Source: Actinomycetospora corticicola
GTDB taxonomy: Bacteria; Actinomycetota; Actinomycetes; Mycobacteriales; Pseudonocardiaceae
Direction: 5' to 3'
Length of the DNA: 64,000 bases
NCBI RefSeq assembly: GCF_013409505.1
Contig: NZ_JACCBN010000001.1
Span: forward strand, 1,116,001 to 1,180,000
Both the position numbers and the translations under genes were made by a program. The notes beneath the pieces were generated by a model that had not been told where the DNA came from, did not search any database, and saw only the letters and a list, made by a program, of their open reading frames with translations. Position 1 is the stretch's first letter. Each line of letters starts with the position of its first letter. Positions 49,863-59,072 of the stretch are shown here, piece after piece.

Positions 49863-52277
49863 GTGAGCCAGGACGTGGGGCCGGTCGAGACGGTCAGTGA
49901 CGGTGCGGCCGACGGCGTCGACGCGCCCGGGGAGCCGACCGTCGGGTCGAGCGAGCCGCGCGAGGCCCGTCGTCTGGAACCGGTCGGGGGCACCACCACC
50001 GGCCGGCCGCGGTCCGCGACGCGGCGGGTGCGGGCCCGCATCGCCCGCCGGATCACCGCGCAGCGCAGCGGGCCGGTCAAGCCGGTGCTCGAACCCCTCG
50101 CCACGGTCCACCGGGAGCTCCACCCGAGTGCCGACCTCGCGATCCTGCAGCGCGCGTACGACACCGCGGAGGCCTTCCACGAGGGCCAGATGCGCAAGTC
50201 CGGCGACCCCTACATCACCCACCCGCTCGCCGTCGCGACGATCCTCGCCGAGCTGGGCATGGACACCACGACGCTGACCGCGGCGCTGCTGCACGACACC
50301 GTCGAGGACACCGACTACTCGCTCGAGCGCCTGGCGGCCGACTTCGGCGCCGAGGTGGCGCACCTCGTCGACGGCGTCACGAAGCTCGACAAGGTCCAGC
50401 TCGGGGCGGCGGCCGAGGCCGAGACGATCCGCAAGATGGTCGTGGCGATGGCGCGCGACCCGCGGGTGCTCGTCATCAAGCTGTCCGACCGGCTGCACAA
50501 CATGCGCACGATGCGCTTCCTCAAGCCGGAGAAGCAGGCCAAGAAGGCGCGCGAGACGCTCGAGGTGCTCGCCCCGCTGGCGCACCGGCTCGGGATGTCG
50601 ACGGTGAAGTGGGAGCTGGAGGACCTCGCGTTCGCGATCCTGCACCCCAAGCGCTACGACGAGATCGTCCGTCTCGTCGCCGACCGGGCCCCCAGCCGCG
50701 ACACCTACCTGCGCACCGTGATCGACGAGGTGTCCGGCCAGCTCGAGGCCGCGCGGGTGAAGGCCGAGGTGCTCGGCCGCCCGAAGCACTACTACTCGAT
50801 CTACCAGAAGATGATCGTCAAGGGTAAGGACTTCGACGACATCCACGACCTGGTGGGCGTGCGCATCCTCGTCGAGGACGTGCGCGACTGCTACGCCGCG
50901 ATGGGCATGGTGCACGCCCTCTGGCAGCCCATGCCGGGCCGCTTCAAGGACTACATCGCCCAGCCGCGCTTCGGCGTGTACCAGTCGCTGCACACCACGG
51001 TGATCGGGCCGGACGGGCAGCCGCTCGAGGTGCAGATCCGCACCCACGAGATGCACCGCACGGCGGAGTTCGGCATCGCCGCGCACTGGCGCTACAAGGA
51101 GACGAAGGGCAGCCACAACTCCGGCGGCCTCGAGCTCGACGAGATGGCCTGGATGCGCCAGCTCCTCGACTGGCAGCGGGAGGCGGCCGACCCGGGCGAG
51201 TTCCTGGAGTCGCTGCGCTACGACCTCGCCACCCGCGAGATCTTCGTGTTCACGCCGAAGGGCGACGTGATCACGCTGCCCGCCGGCTCCACCCCGGTCG
51301 ACTTCGCGTACGCGGTGCACACCGAGGTCGGGAACAAGTGCATCGGCTCGCGGGTCAACGGCCGGCTGGTCGCGCTCGAGCGGCAGCTCGAGAACGGTGA
51401 GGTCGTCGAGATCTTCACCTCGAAGGCCGAGAGTGCGGGGCCGTCGAAGGACTGGATCGGCTTCGTCTCCTCGCCGCGCGCGAAGCAGAAGATCAAGCAG
51501 TGGTTCGCCAAGGAGCGTCGCGAGGAGGCGATCGAGGAGGGCAAGGACTCGATCACTCGCGAGGCGCGCCGCACCGGTCTGCCGCTGCAGCGCCTGGTCT
51601 CCGCCGACTCGATGGGTGCCCTCGCCCGCGAACTGCGCTACGTCGACGTCACCGCGCTCTACGCCGCGGTGGGGGAGCACCACGTCTCCGCGCGGCACGT
51701 GGTGCAGCGTCTCGTCGCCCTGCTGGGCGGGGTCGAGCAGAACGAGGACGAGCTCGCCGAGCGCGCCACCCCGTCGACGGTCCAGCGCCGCCGCGGCACC
51801 GGCGACGTCGGCGTGGTGATCAACGGGGTCGACGACGACTCCGGCAGCTCGTCCGACCTCTGGATCAAGCTCGCCCGCTGCTGCACCCCGGTGCCTGGCG
51901 ACGAGATCCTCGGCTTCGTCACCCGCGGCGGCGGCGTCTCGGTGCACCGCACCGACTGCACCAACGCCGACGACCTGCGCTCGGAGCCCGAGCGGCTCGT
52001 GGACGTCAGCTGGGCCTCGTCGTCGACCGCGGTCTTCCTCGTCGCGATCCAGGTGGAGGCGCTCGACCGGCACCGCCTGCTCTCCGACATCACGAAGGCG
52101 CTGGCCGACGAGAAGGTCAACATCCTCTCGGCGTCGGTCACCACGTCGCGCGACCGGGTCGCGGTGAGCCGGTTCTCGTTCGAGATGGGCGACCCGAAGC
52201 ACCTCGGACACGTCCTGCGGGTGGTCCGCAACGTCGAGGGCGTCTACGACGTGTACCGGGTGACGTCGGCCAGCTAG
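49863..52277 (+). CDS. relA: Bifunctional (p)ppGpp synthetase/hydrolase RelA/SpoT
   Basis: An 804-residue Rel protein. The hydrolase domain has [20 protein letters not shown] and [12 protein letters not shown] (HD motif); the synthetase domain has [21 protein letters not shown] and [24 protein letters not shown] domain ([20 protein letters not shown]) and an ACT domain ([20 protein letters not shown]) follow. It makes and degrades the stringent-response alarmone. The GTG at 49863 has GGAGG five bases upstream, so the GTG at 49815 is rejected. The 3' end faces tetR across a palindrome. Confidence 0.96.
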   Translation: MSQDVGPVETVSDGAADGVDAPGEPTVGSSEPREARRLEPVGGTTTGRPRSATRRVRARIARRITAQRSGPVKPVLEPLATVHRELHPSADLAILQRAYDTAEAFHEGQMRKSGDPYITHPLAVATILAELGMDTTTLTAALLHDTVEDTDYSLERLAADFGAEVAHLVDGVTKLDKVQLGAAAEAETIRKMVVAMARDPRVLVIKLSDRLHNMRTMRFLKPEKQAKKARETLEVLAPLAHRLGMSTVKWELEDLAFAILHPKRYDEIVRLVADRAPSRDTYLRTVIDEVSGQLEAARVKAEVLGRPKHYYSIYQKMIVKGKDFDDIHDLVGVRILVEDVRDCYAAMGMVHALWQPMPGRFKDYIAQPRFGVYQSLHTTVIGPDGQPLEVQIRTHEMHRTAEFGIAAHWRYKETKGSHNSGGLELDEMAWMRQLLDWQREAADPGEFLESLRYDLATREIFVFTPKGDVITLPAGSTPVDFAYAVHTEVGNKCIGSRVNGRLVALERQLENGEVVEIFTSKAESAGPSKDWIGFVSSPRAKQKIKQWFAKERREEAIEEGKDSITREARRTGLPLQRLVSADSMGALARELRYVDVTALYAAVGEHHVSARHVVQRLVALLGGVEQNEDELAERATPSTVQRRRGTGDVGVVINGVDDDSGSSSDLWIKLARCCTPVPGDEILGFVTRGGGVSVHRTDCTNADDLRSEPERLVDVSWASSSTAVFLVAIQVEALDRHRLLSDITKALADEKVNILSASVTTSRDRVAVSRFSFEMGDPKHLGHVLRVVRNVEGVYDVYRVTSAS

Positions 52278-52292
52278 GTGCGCGGAGCGCTC

Positions 52293-52332
52293 GTGAGCAG
52301 AAAAGGTCGTGATAGCGACCGTTTCTGCTCAC
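52293..52332. repeat. Family-1 palindrome (intact twin of the IS-A target)
   Basis: GTGAGCAGAAAAGGTCG, loop TGATAG and CGACCGTTTCTGCTCAC. It lies between convergent relA and tetR. Its TGA (minus strand, 52331-52329) is the tetR stop codon. The stem differs from the IS-A target by one base, so it shows what that locus looked like before insertion. Confidence 0.88.
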
Positions 52333-52928
52333 CTGCTGAGCTTGCTCAGCACCTCGGCGAGGTCGTCCATCGCCCGGTCGCGGGCCTCCGGAGCGAGGTG
52401 TGAGCACCACAGCGGCGCCTGGCTCATCGTCGCGTGCATGGCCTGCAGCGTGGCGTCCACCGAGACGACGCTGAACTCCCCGGCGTCGACCCCGGCGGTG
52501 ATCTCGCGGCGGAACACCAGGTCGTGGCGCCGACGGAGCTCGCGGATGCGGTCGCGCAGCGCGGCGGGCCACGAGTCGGGGACGAGGAAGAGCCGCAGCG
52601 CCGCCGGGTACTCCTGCACCGCGATCGCGATGTGTGCCCGCAGCAGCGCCCGCAGCCGCTCCGGCCGGGACGCCTCGGCGAGCGACCCCGCCAGGGCCTC
52701 CAGCCGCTCGGTCCAGTCCGTCCCCAGCGTCTCGATCGCCGCCGTCGCCAGCTCGTCCTTGCCGGCGAAGTAGTAGTAGAGCGAGCCCTTCGTGACGTCG
52801 AGGCGCTCGGCGACCTCCTCGAGCGTCGTCGCCTCGTAGCCGCGCTCGCCGAACACCTCGGCCGCGACCGCCACGATGCGCCGCACGCGCTCGTCGCGCT
52901 TGCGCTGGACCCGGCTCACGGCGGCCAT
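52329..52928 (-). CDS. TetR-family transcriptional regulator
   Basis: A 199-residue protein. The N-terminal HTH (about 10-57) includes RIVAVAAEVFGERGYEATTL and VTKGSLYYYFAGKDEL. The C-terminal ligand domain is helical. It is divergent from the acyl-CoA dehydrogenase operon and probably represses it, with acyl-CoA as inducer. A dyad TGACTC-CT-GGGTCA lies in the 76-bp gap between the genes. The stop codon is provided by the palindrome at 52293-52332. Confidence 0.9.
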   Translation of the reverse strand: MAAVSRVQRKRDERVRRIVAVAAEVFGERGYEATTLEEVAERLDVTKGSLYYYFAGKDELATAAIETLGTDWTERLEALAGSLAEASRPERLRALLRAHIAIAVQEYPAALRLFLVPDSWPAALRDRIRELRRRHDLVFRREITAGVDAGEFSVVSVDATLQAMHATMSQAPLWCSHLAPEARDRAMDDLAEVLSKLSR

Positions 52929-52949
52929 GCTAACCGACGATTCATCTCT

Positions 52950-52963
52950 TGACTCCTGGGTCA
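52950..52963. promoter_or_regulatory. Candidate TetR operator TGACTCCTGGGTCA
   Basis: A 14-bp dyad with 6-bp half-sites (one mismatch), overlapping a TTGACT -35-like hexamer at 52949-52954 for the operon at 53005. Binding there would block transcription. Confidence 0.55.
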
Positions 52964-53004
52964 GAATTCGGCACGTTCGTCAGCATCGAGGACGGAGGCC
53001 GACG

Positions 53005-54150
53005 ATGGACTTCGAGCTCACCGACTCCCAGCGTCGCGTCCGCGACACCGCCCGGGAGATCGCGACGAGCACGCTGCTGCCGGGGTACGCGGACCGCGAG
53101 CGGGCCGGCCGCATCGAGCCGGCGCTGCGCCGCGAGCTCGGCGGGCTCGGGCTGATCGCGCCGGAGCTGCCGTCCGCGCTGGGCGGCCGCGACAGCGACC
53201 GGGTCACCACCGGCCTGATCTGCGAGGAGATCGGCCGGGGCGACATCAACGTGGCCTACCTGCAGGTCGTCGGCTCGCTGGTGGGCCAGATCCTCGCCGG
53301 CCACGCCCCGGAGCTGGCCCGCGAGTGGGTCCCGCGGATCACGGCGGGGGAGGAGATCGTCGGGATCGGCCTCACCGAGCCGCACGGCGGCTCCGACGCG
53401 GGGGTACCGCGGATGACGGCCGTTCCCGACGCCGGGTGCTGGCGGCTGGACGGGGTCAAGTCGCTCTCGTTCGCGGCGGACGCCGCCGCGGTCGTCGTCT
53501 TCGCCCGCACCGACCCGTCGTCGGGACGGGGGAAGGGCATCTCCGCGTTCCTCGTGCCGCTCGACGCGGACGGGGTGACCCGGGAGGACTACCCGGACAT
53601 CGGGACCACTGCGGTCGGGCGCGGGGCGGTGCACCTCGACGGCGTGCGGATCCCCGGGTCGAACCTGATCGGCGCCGAGGGCGCGGGGTTCGGGCCGGTG
53701 ATGCAGGGCTTCGACTTCAGTCGGGCGCTGATCGGGCTGCAGTGCCTCGGGGCGGCGGAGCAGTCGGTCGACGAGACGTGGGAGTACGTCAGCGGTCGGG
53801 AGGCGTTCGACCGGCCGCTGTCGACCCGGCAGGGCGTCGCCTTCCCGCTCGCGGAACAGGACACCTACCTCGCCGCCGCGCGCCTGCTCTGCCTGGAGAC
53901 GCTGTGGCGCAAGGACACCGGCCGGCCGCACACCGCCCAGGCCGCGATGTGCAAGTGGTGGGCCCCGAAGGCGGCCCACGAGGCGATCACCGCCTGCCTG
54001 CTGCTGCACGGGCAGTACGGCTACCGGCGGGAGCTGCCGTTCGACCAGCGGATGCGCGACGTCCTCGGTCTCCAGATCGGCGACGGCACCGCCCAGATCA
54101 TGAAGCTCGTCATCGCGCGCCAGCGCGTGGGCCGGGCGCTCGCACCCTAG
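53005..54150 (+). CDS. Acyl-CoA dehydrogenase
   Basis: A 381-residue FAD enzyme. [20 protein letters not shown] is followed by [34 protein letters not shown] and [17 protein letters not shown] with [15 protein letters not shown]. It resembles AliB-type cyclohexanecarboxyl-CoA dehydrogenases. The catalytic Glu cannot be placed with certainty from sequence alone. ATG at 53005 after CGGAGG. It is the first gene of a four-gene operon with SDR, CoA ligase and enoyl-CoA hydratase. Confidence 0.9.
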   Translation: MDFELTDSQRRVRDTAREIATSTLLPGYADRERAGRIEPALRRELGGLGLIAPELPSALGGRDSDRVTTGLICEEIGRGDINVAYLQVVGSLVGQILAGHAPELAREWVPRITAGEEIVGIGLTEPHGGSDAGVPRMTAVPDAGCWRLDGVKSLSFAADAAAVVVFARTDPSSGRGKGISAFLVPLDADGVTREDYPDIGTTAVGRGAVHLDGVRIPGSNLIGAEGAGFGPVMQGFDFSRALIGLQCLGAAEQSVDETWEYVSGREAFDRPLSTRQGVAFPLAEQDTYLAAARLLCLETLWRKDTGRPHTAQAAMCKWWAPKAAHEAITACLLLHGQYGYRRELPFDQRMRDVLGLQIGDGTAQIMKLVIARQRVGRALAP

Positions 54151-54161
54151 GGAGGCACACG

Positions 54162-54902
54162 ATGGGAAGACACGACGGGAACGTCGCGATCGTCACCGGC
54201 GCCGGGCGCGGCATCGGCCGGGCGATCGCGGAGACGCTGGCGGCCGAGGGCGCCACGGTGGTCGCGACCGACGTCGACGAGGGGTCGGCGAAGGACACCG
54301 CGGCGGCCGTCGGCGGCACCGGTATCGCGGCCGACGTGAGCGACCGGGCCGCGGTCGACGCCCTGGTCGCGCAGGTCCGCGAGCAGCACGGGCGGATCGA
54401 CGTCCTGGTCAACAACGCCGGCTACGACGAGGTCGGGCCGTTCGTCGACTCCGACCCCGACCGCTGGGGCCGCATCATCGGGATCAACCTGGTCGGGGTG
54501 CTCAACACCTGCCACGCGGTGCTGCCGGTGATGGTCGAGCAGCTGCGCGGCGCGGTGGTGAACCTCGGGTCGGACGCCGGGCGGGTCGGTTCCTCCGGGG
54601 AGGCGGTCTACTCCGCGGCAAAGGGCGGGGTCATCGCGTTCACCAAGACGATCGCGCGGGAGACCGCCCGCCACCAGGTGCGGGCGAACTGCGTGTGCCC
54701 GGGTCCGACGGACACCGCCCTCTTCGCCTCCGTGGTCGAGGGCAACGATCGGCTGCGCGACGCGCTGATCAAGGCGATCCCGATGCGCCGGCTCGCCCAG
54801 CCCGCGGACCTGGCCCCGATGGTCTCGTTCCTCGCCTCCGACGAGGCCGGCTTCGTCACCGGCCAGACCGTCAGCGTCAGCGGCGGGATGTCGATGTCGT
54901 GA
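54162..54902 (+). CDS. SDR-family oxidoreductase (BadH-like)
   Basis: A 246-residue short-chain dehydrogenase. The cofactor motif is [17 protein letters not shown], with [16 protein letters not shown], the Ser of [12 protein letters not shown] and the Tyr/Lys of VYSAAKGG. It resembles 2-hydroxycyclohexanecarboxyl-CoA dehydrogenase BadH. It should oxidise a 3-hydroxyacyl-CoA made by the hydratase. GGAGG precedes the ATG; the 3' end overlaps the ligase start by 4 bp. Confidence 0.9.
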   Translation: MGRHDGNVAIVTGAGRGIGRAIAETLAAEGATVVATDVDEGSAKDTAAAVGGTGIAADVSDRAAVDALVAQVREQHGRIDVLVNNAGYDEVGPFVDSDPDRWGRIIGINLVGVLNTCHAVLPVMVEQLRGAVVNLGSDAGRVGSSGEAVYSAAKGGVIAFTKTIARETARHQVRANCVCPGPTDTALFASVVEGNDRLRDALIKAIPMRRLAQPADLAPMVSFLASDEAGFVTGQTVSVSGGMSMS

Positions 54903-56533
54903 GCTACACCTACGACCCCACCGCGTACCGCCGGTACTTCGAGCACTCCTTCACCTACCTCGCCGGGTTCCGGCGCACCGCGAGCCGGTACGCCGAGCGC
55001 CCGGCGATCACCGACCCGTCGTCCGGACGGACGTGGACCTACGCCGAGCTCGCCGTCGACGTCGACCGGCTCGCCGCCGGTCTCGCGGCGGCCGGGGTAC
55101 GCGCCGGCGACGTCGTCACCTACCAGCTCTACAACTCGCCGGAGTTCGCGCGGCTCTACCTCGCCACGCAGGCGCTGGGGGCCGTGGGCTCGCCGATCAA
55201 CTTCCGCCTGGCCGCCGGCGAGGTCGCGCACGTGCTCGCCGACAGCGAGCCGCGGGTGTTCCTCTACGACGCGACGCTGCAGGACACGGTGGCCGAGGCG
55301 CTGCGCCGCAGCCCGCACCGACCCGACGTCGTGATCGCGCTGACGCCGGGGGAGGAGCTCGCGGACCTTCTCCCGGACGACGGCGCGGTGCCGGTCCCGG
55401 AGCGGACCGTGTACGACGAGACGACCCGGCTCTACACCTCGGGCACCACGGGGATGCCGAAGGGCGTGCCGCTGAACAGCCTGGTCGAGGTGTTCAGCGC
55501 GCACGACGTGGCCATGCACTTCCCGCTCGGCCCCGAGGACGTCACGCTCAACATGACGCCGTGGTTCCACCGCGGCGGGCTGTACTCCGGGGGCCCGAAC
55601 CCGGCGTTCTACGTCGGCGCGCAGGTGGTGCCGCTGCGCGCGTTCGACGCCGACGTCGTGCTCGACCTGGTCGAACGACACGGCCTGACCTTCCTGATCG
55701 GGGCGCCGACCAACCTCGCGATGCTCGCCGCCGCGCAGGAGGCCCGGCCGCGCGACCTGACGTCGTTGCGGGGCATCGTGACGATGGGGGCGCCGCTCGA
55801 GCGCGAGGCGTGCCTGCGCTACCAGTCCGTGCTGACGCCGAACATCTTCAACGGCTACGGCACCACCGAGTCGTTCTGGAACACGTTCCTGCGTCCGGCC
55901 GACCTGCCCGGACACGCCGGGGCGGCGGGGCGGGCGTGCACCGACGACGAGGTGCGGGTGGTCGCGATCGGCGGCGGTCCGGGCGAGGAGGTGCCGAAGG
56001 ACGCGGAGACGGTCGGCGAGGTCGTCGTGCGCTCGCCGAAGGCGGGCTACGCCTACGTCAACGTCCCCGAGCAGGAGCGCGCGAAGTTCGACGACGACGG
56101 GTGGATCCACCTCGGCGACCTCGCGACGTGGGACGCGGGGGAGTTCGTGACGATCGTCGGGCGCGCCGACGACATGCTCGTGTCCGGCGGCGAGAACGTG
56201 CACCCGGTGCAGGTCGAGGAGGCCCTCAACGAGCTCCCGGGGGTGGCCGACTCGCTGGTGGTGGGCGTGCCGGACGAGCGGTGGGGACGGCGGGTGGTGG
56301 CCTACGTCGTGCGGGCCGACCCCGCGCTGACCGCGGCCGACTGCGAGGCCCACTGCCGGGACCACCCGATGCTCTCGCGGTACAAGCGTCCGCGCGGCTA
56401 CCGGTTCGTCGACACCCTGCCGCTGACCGCGACCGGGAAGAAGATTCACTACCGGGCGACCGAGCAGGCGGCCGCGGACGTCGCGGCCGGCCTGTTCACC
56501 GAGGTGCGAGGAGGCACGGATGTCCTTCGATGA
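54899..56533 (+). CDS. AMP-dependent acid-CoA ligase (AliA-like)
   Basis: A 544-residue adenylate-forming enzyme. The phosphate loop is TRLYTSGTTGMPKGVPLN, followed by FNGYGTTESFWNTF, WIHLGDLATWD, VSGGENVHPVQVEEALNELP and the catalytic Lys in PLTATGKKIHY. It should activate a carboxylic acid with CoA and ATP, giving the substrate of the acyl-CoA dehydrogenase. The GTG start overlaps the SDR stop by 4 bp; the 3' end overlaps the hydratase start by 14 bp. Confidence 0.92.
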   Translation: MSYTYDPTAYRRYFEHSFTYLAGFRRTASRYAERPAITDPSSGRTWTYAELAVDVDRLAAGLAAAGVRAGDVVTYQLYNSPEFARLYLATQALGAVGSPINFRLAAGEVAHVLADSEPRVFLYDATLQDTVAEALRRSPHRPDVVIALTPGEELADLLPDDGAVPVPERTVYDETTRLYTSGTTGMPKGVPLNSLVEVFSAHDVAMHFPLGPEDVTLNMTPWFHRGGLYSGGPNPAFYVGAQVVPLRAFDADVVLDLVERHGLTFLIGAPTNLAMLAAAQEARPRDLTSLRGIVTMGAPLEREACLRYQSVLTPNIFNGYGTTESFWNTFLRPADLPGHAGAAGRACTDDEVRVVAIGGGPGEEVPKDAETVGEVVVRSPKAGYAYVNVPEQERAKFDDDGWIHLGDLATWDAGEFVTIVGRADDMLVSGGENVHPVQVEEALNELPGVADSLVVGVPDERWGRRVVAYVVRADPALTAADCEAHCRDHPMLSRYKRPRGYRFVDTLPLTATGKKIHYRATEQAAADVAAGLFTEVRGGTDVLR

Positions 56534-57317
56534 CTACCAGCAGCTGCTGTTCGAACGCCGCGACCACGGCGTCCTGCTCATCACGATCAACAACCCGGAG
56601 AAGTACAACGCCACCGACGAGGTGCTCCACGGCGAGCTCGCCCGGGTGTGGCGGGACGTCGACGCGGACGCGGACGTGCGGGTCGCGGTGGTGACGGGCG
56701 CCGGGAAGGCGTTCTCCGCCGGGGGCGACCTCGCGATGGTCGAGCGGATGACGGGGGACCACGCGCGGGTCTCGCACATGCTCAAGGAGATGTCGCAGCT
56801 CGTCTACAACATCATCGACTGCGAGAAGCCGGTCGTCTCGGCCATCAACGGGGTCGCCGTCGGGGCCGGTGTGGTGGTGGCGCTGCTCGCGGACGTCGCG
56901 ATCGCCGCCGAGGACGCGAAGCTCGGCGACGGCCACGTCAAGCTCGGCGTCTCCGCGGGCGACCACGCCGCGATCATCTGGCCACTCCTGGCCGGCATGG
57001 CGAAGGCGCGCTACTACCTGCTGACCGGCGAGATGGTGACCGGGGCCGAGGCCGAGAAGCTGGGCATGGTGGCGAAGGCGCTGCCGCGCGACCAGGTGCT
57101 CGACGAGGCGCTGCGGGTCGCGGACGTGCTGGCGACCGGGTCGCAGCAGGCGATCCGGCTGACGAAGAAGTCGCTGAACAACTGGCTGCGGGCCATGGGA
57201 CCGACCTTCGACCAGTCCGCCGCCTACGAGATGCTCTGCTTCCTCGGCCCGGACGTGCCCGAGGGTGTGGCGGCGTTGCGGGAGAAGCGTGCGCCCGTGT
57301 GGCCTTCGGCCAGGTGA
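56520..57317 (+). CDS. Enoyl-CoA hydratase/isomerase family protein (BadK-like)
   Basis: A 265-residue crotonase. [20 protein letters not shown] leads to the oxyanion-hole segments [14 protein letters not shown] and [39 protein letters not shown] includes the second active-site loop, with Asp where many have Glu. It should hydrate the product of the dehydrogenase. It is the last gene of the operon. The last residues (APVWPSAR) run into the palindrome and the TGA stop is that of its AGGTGAGCAG. Confidence 0.9.
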   Translation: MSFDDYQQLLFERRDHGVLLITINNPEKYNATDEVLHGELARVWRDVDADADVRVAVVTGAGKAFSAGGDLAMVERMTGDHARVSHMLKEMSQLVYNIIDCEKPVVSAINGVAVGAGVVVALLADVAIAAEDAKLGDGHVKLGVSAGDHAAIIWPLLAGMAKARYYLLTGEMVTGAEAEKLGMVAKALPRDQVLDEALRVADVLATGSQQAIRLTKKSLNNWLRAMGPTFDQSAAYEMLCFLGPDVPEGVAALREKRAPVWPSAR

Positions 57318-57355
57318 GCAGAAAGTGGGGTCATAGGCCCACTTTCTGCTCACCT
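57312..57355. repeat. Family-1 palindrome after the enoyl-CoA hydratase gene
   Basis: AGGTGAGCAGAAAGTGGG, loop GTCATAG, and the complementary arm ending CTGCTCACCT. Upstream GTGGCCTTCGGCC is shared with the copies at 58686 and 59011. The first TGA in the left arm ends the hydratase gene, and the right arm abuts the promoter-like motif of the next gene. Confidence 0.88.
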
Positions 57356-57372
57356 GCGGGTACCGCACCTCC
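57356..57372 (+). promoter_or_regulatory. GCGGGTACCGCA motif with -10-like TACCGC before the start codon
   Basis: The same 12-mer as at 25609-25620, again five bases before an ATG (57373) and directly after a palindrome. TACCGC (57361-57366) is six bases upstream of the start, and there is no Shine-Dalgarno sequence. Confidence 0.5.
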
Positions 57373-57756
57373 ATGAGCGCACGCGAGCTCGCCCGCGACT
57401 TCGTCGCCGGCGTGATGGAGCACGACTTCGACCGGATGCACGCGGCGCTGGCCCCCGACGCGACCTGGAGCGTTCCGGGCGACCACGGCATCTCCGGGGT
57501 CGCCCGGGGTGCCGACGCCGTCGTCGAGCGGGCCCGCGCGGTCGCGGCCGGCGGCGTGGCGATCCGACTGCAGTACGAGCTCACCGGCTGGGACCGGGTC
57601 GCGGTGCTGCTGCACAACACCGGCGAGCGGAACGGGACGGTGCTCGACGAGCAGGTCGTCATCGTGTTCACGATCGCCGACGGGAAGATCGCGGCGGCGG
57701 AGAACCTGATCTCCGACGTACCCGGCCTGGAGGCGTTCTTCCACGTGGGTTCCTGA
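57373..57756 (+). CDS. SnoaL/NTF2-like protein
   Basis: A 127-residue protein. ELARDFVAGVMEHDFDRMHA, TWSVPGDHGISGVARGADA, RVAVLLHNTGERNGTVLDEQ and VVIVFTIADGKIAAAENLI match the NTF2-like cone fold of the SnoaL/ketosteroid-isomerase group. The substrate is unknown. It probably has its own leaderless promoter; the palindrome separates it from the acyl-CoA operon. Confidence 0.82.
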   Translation: MSARELARDFVAGVMEHDFDRMHAALAPDATWSVPGDHGISGVARGADAVVERARAVAAGGVAIRLQYELTGWDRVAVLLHNTGERNGTVLDEQVVIVFTIADGKIAAAENLISDVPGLEAFFHVGS

Positions 57757-58042
57757 CGGCGGGTCGGCCGACCACGAGCCGGACCACCGACTGCACCTGG
57801 AGGGCAGCCAGGGTCGCCGGCACCGACGCGCCCACCCGTCGGCCCGGGCATCGGACCGCGGCCGTGCGCCGCGGACCAGCAATCGATCCCGGGGTGCGGT
57901 GGCCCGCTCGAGAGAGTGGCCGTAGCGCTCCAGGAACCGGCGACAGCGGCATGACGTCGAGGGCCCCGGTCGACGCGCAGTGCCGGGACCTGGTCCGAGG
58001 GGAGTCCTCGAAGCTCCGGTATGAAGAAGCTAGGCTGCGAGT
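57757..58042. other. Gene-free 286-bp region before the toxin-antitoxin pair
   Basis: No coding frame with good codon use was found. The right end holds the -10-like TAGGCT of the antitoxin gene. Nothing else is recognised. Confidence 0.4.
58031..58036 (+). promoter_or_regulatory. -10 hexamer TAGGCT of the antitoxin gene
   Basis: TAGGCT is followed by six bases and the ATG at 58043. No ribosome binding site is present, so a leaderless transcript is likely. Confidence 0.55.
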
Positions 58043-58282
58043 ATGAGCGCGGAGAGGGTCACGGTGAGCCTGCCGGCCGAGGTGCTGGCCCAGGCCCGTG
58101 GTGCCGTGGCCGCCGGAGAGGCGGAGAGCGTGTCGGCCTACGTCGCCCAGGCGCTGGCGGCGCGTCAGTCGAAGGCGCGGGCGTTGGCCCGGCTCGACGA
58201 GGTGCTCGGGGGGCGGCCGTCGGTCGCGGCGCTGAACGAGGTGCGCGCCCAGCTCGGCCTCCCGTTGCTCCCGACGGCGTGA
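58043..58282 (+). CDS. Type II antitoxin (ribbon-helix-helix/VapB-like)
   Basis: A 79-residue protein. RVTVSLPAEVLAQARGAVAA resembles a ribbon-helix-helix DNA-binding strand and helix, and the C-terminal part (ALARLDEVLGGRPSVAALNE) should wrap the toxin. It overlaps the PIN-domain gene by 4 bp, the standard antitoxin-toxin arrangement. It probably represses its own leaderless promoter. Confidence 0.8.
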   Translation: MSAERVTVSLPAEVLAQARGAVAAGEAESVSAYVAQALAARQSKARALARLDEVLGGRPSVAALNEVRAQLGLPLLPTA

Positions 58283-58668
58283 TCGGTGGCCGGGTCCTCG
58301 ACCTGTCCGCCCTGTTGGCCTTCGCCGAGCGGCGGTCGGTCTACGCCGACGCCCTGGTGTGGACCGCCGTCGAGGAGGACGTCGTCCTGCTGATGCCCTC
58401 CAGTGCCTGCGGTCTGGCGTGGGCCCGTCTCGACGACCGCGCGCGCCCGGTCCTCGAGGTCCTGCTCGGTCTTCCGGTCGCGGTCGCCGACGACCTCGGT
58501 GCCGGTCGCGCCCGCGAGATCGGTCAGCTCCTCCGCGGACGAGACGGGCGCCTGGACATCGCCCATGCGGCTGTCTGTTCGCGCCAGCGCGGCTGGCCAC
58601 TCGTCACCACCGAGCCCGAGAGCTACGCGGTCCTCGACGTCGATCTCGAGATCGAACCGCTGATCTGA
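58279..58668 (+). CDS. PIN-domain toxin (VapC-like)
   Basis: A 129-residue protein. The first acidic residue is in VLDLSALLAFAERR and a later one in RLDIAHAAVCSRQRGWPLVT. The final conserved Asp of many PIN domains is replaced by Glu in TTEPESY. It should be a Mg2+-dependent ribonuclease neutralised by the upstream antitoxin. GTG start in a GTGA overlap. Confidence 0.8.
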   Translation: MIGGRVLDLSALLAFAERRSVYADALVWTAVEEDVVLLMPSSACGLAWARLDDRARPVLEVLLGLPVAVADDLGAGRAREIGQLLRGRDGRLDIAHAAVCSRQRGWPLVTTEPESYAVLDVDLEIEPLI

Positions 58669-58671
58669 CCG

Positions 58672-58743
58672 TGTGGCCTCCGGCCAGGTGAGCAGAAAGT
58701 GGGCCTATAGGCCCACTTTCTGCTCACCTGGGCGAAGCCCACA
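58672..58743. repeat. Family-1 palindrome with accessory side hairpins
   Basis: The core 58686-58729 is perfect: AGGTGAGCAGAAAGTGGGCC, loop TATA, then the complement. It is flanked by two small hairpins (GGCCTCCGGCC on the left, GGGCGAAGCCC on the right) and an outer TGTGG/CCACA pairing. The whole unit could form a cruciform. The TAG in its loop ends the minus-strand gene at 58705. Confidence 0.88.
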
Positions 58744-58968
58744 GGCAGAACACGGCGTCGCCTGCACCATCGCGTCGACGCTCTCGAACGTCCACGGGAA
58801 GTCGGCCCGCGGCAGACCGCACACGGTGGCGGTGGCCCCGGTGTCGGCCAGCAGGTGCACCTCGCCGGACGGGCGACGGAAGATGTCCGGCTTCCCGGCG
58901 TAGACCCGGCCGGCGCGGAGGCCGGGGTAGTCGCTCCAGGTGAACCGCGAGGCCACGACCATGGTCAT
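58705..58968 (-). CDS. Small hypothetical protein with CxxC
   Basis: An 87-residue protein from ATG 58968 (85 from 58962). It contains RFTWSDYPGLRAGRVYAGKP, LLADTGATATVCGLPRADFP and ATPCSACGLRPG, with a CxxC and one more Cys that could bind a metal. The last seven residues, EQKVGL after Gly, and the TAG stop are encoded by the palindrome. The repeat has therefore defined the C terminus. I do not recognise the family. Confidence 0.6.
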   Translation of the reverse strand: MTMVVASRFTWSDYPGLRAGRVYAGKPDIFRRPSGEVHLLADTGATATVCGLPRADFPWTFESVDAMVQATPCSACGLRPGEQKVGL

Positions 58969-59010
58969 GAGCGGAGCGTAGAGCGGATCAGGCCCGCGTG
59001 GCCTCCGGCC

Positions 59011-59054
59011 AGGTGAGCAGTAAGTGGGGCTATCGGCCCACTTACTGCTCACCT
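59011..59054. repeat. Family-1 palindrome before the AI-2E transporter stop
   Basis: AGGTGAGCAGTAAGTGGGG, loop CTATC, and the complementary arm ending CTGCTCACCT, with the same GTGGCCTCCGGCC left flank and GGGCGGAGCCC right flank as the copy 325 bp away. The A-to-T change in AGTAAG is matched in the opposite arm, so pairing is maintained. Confidence 0.88.
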
Positions 59055-59072
59055 GGGCGGAGCCCACACGGA

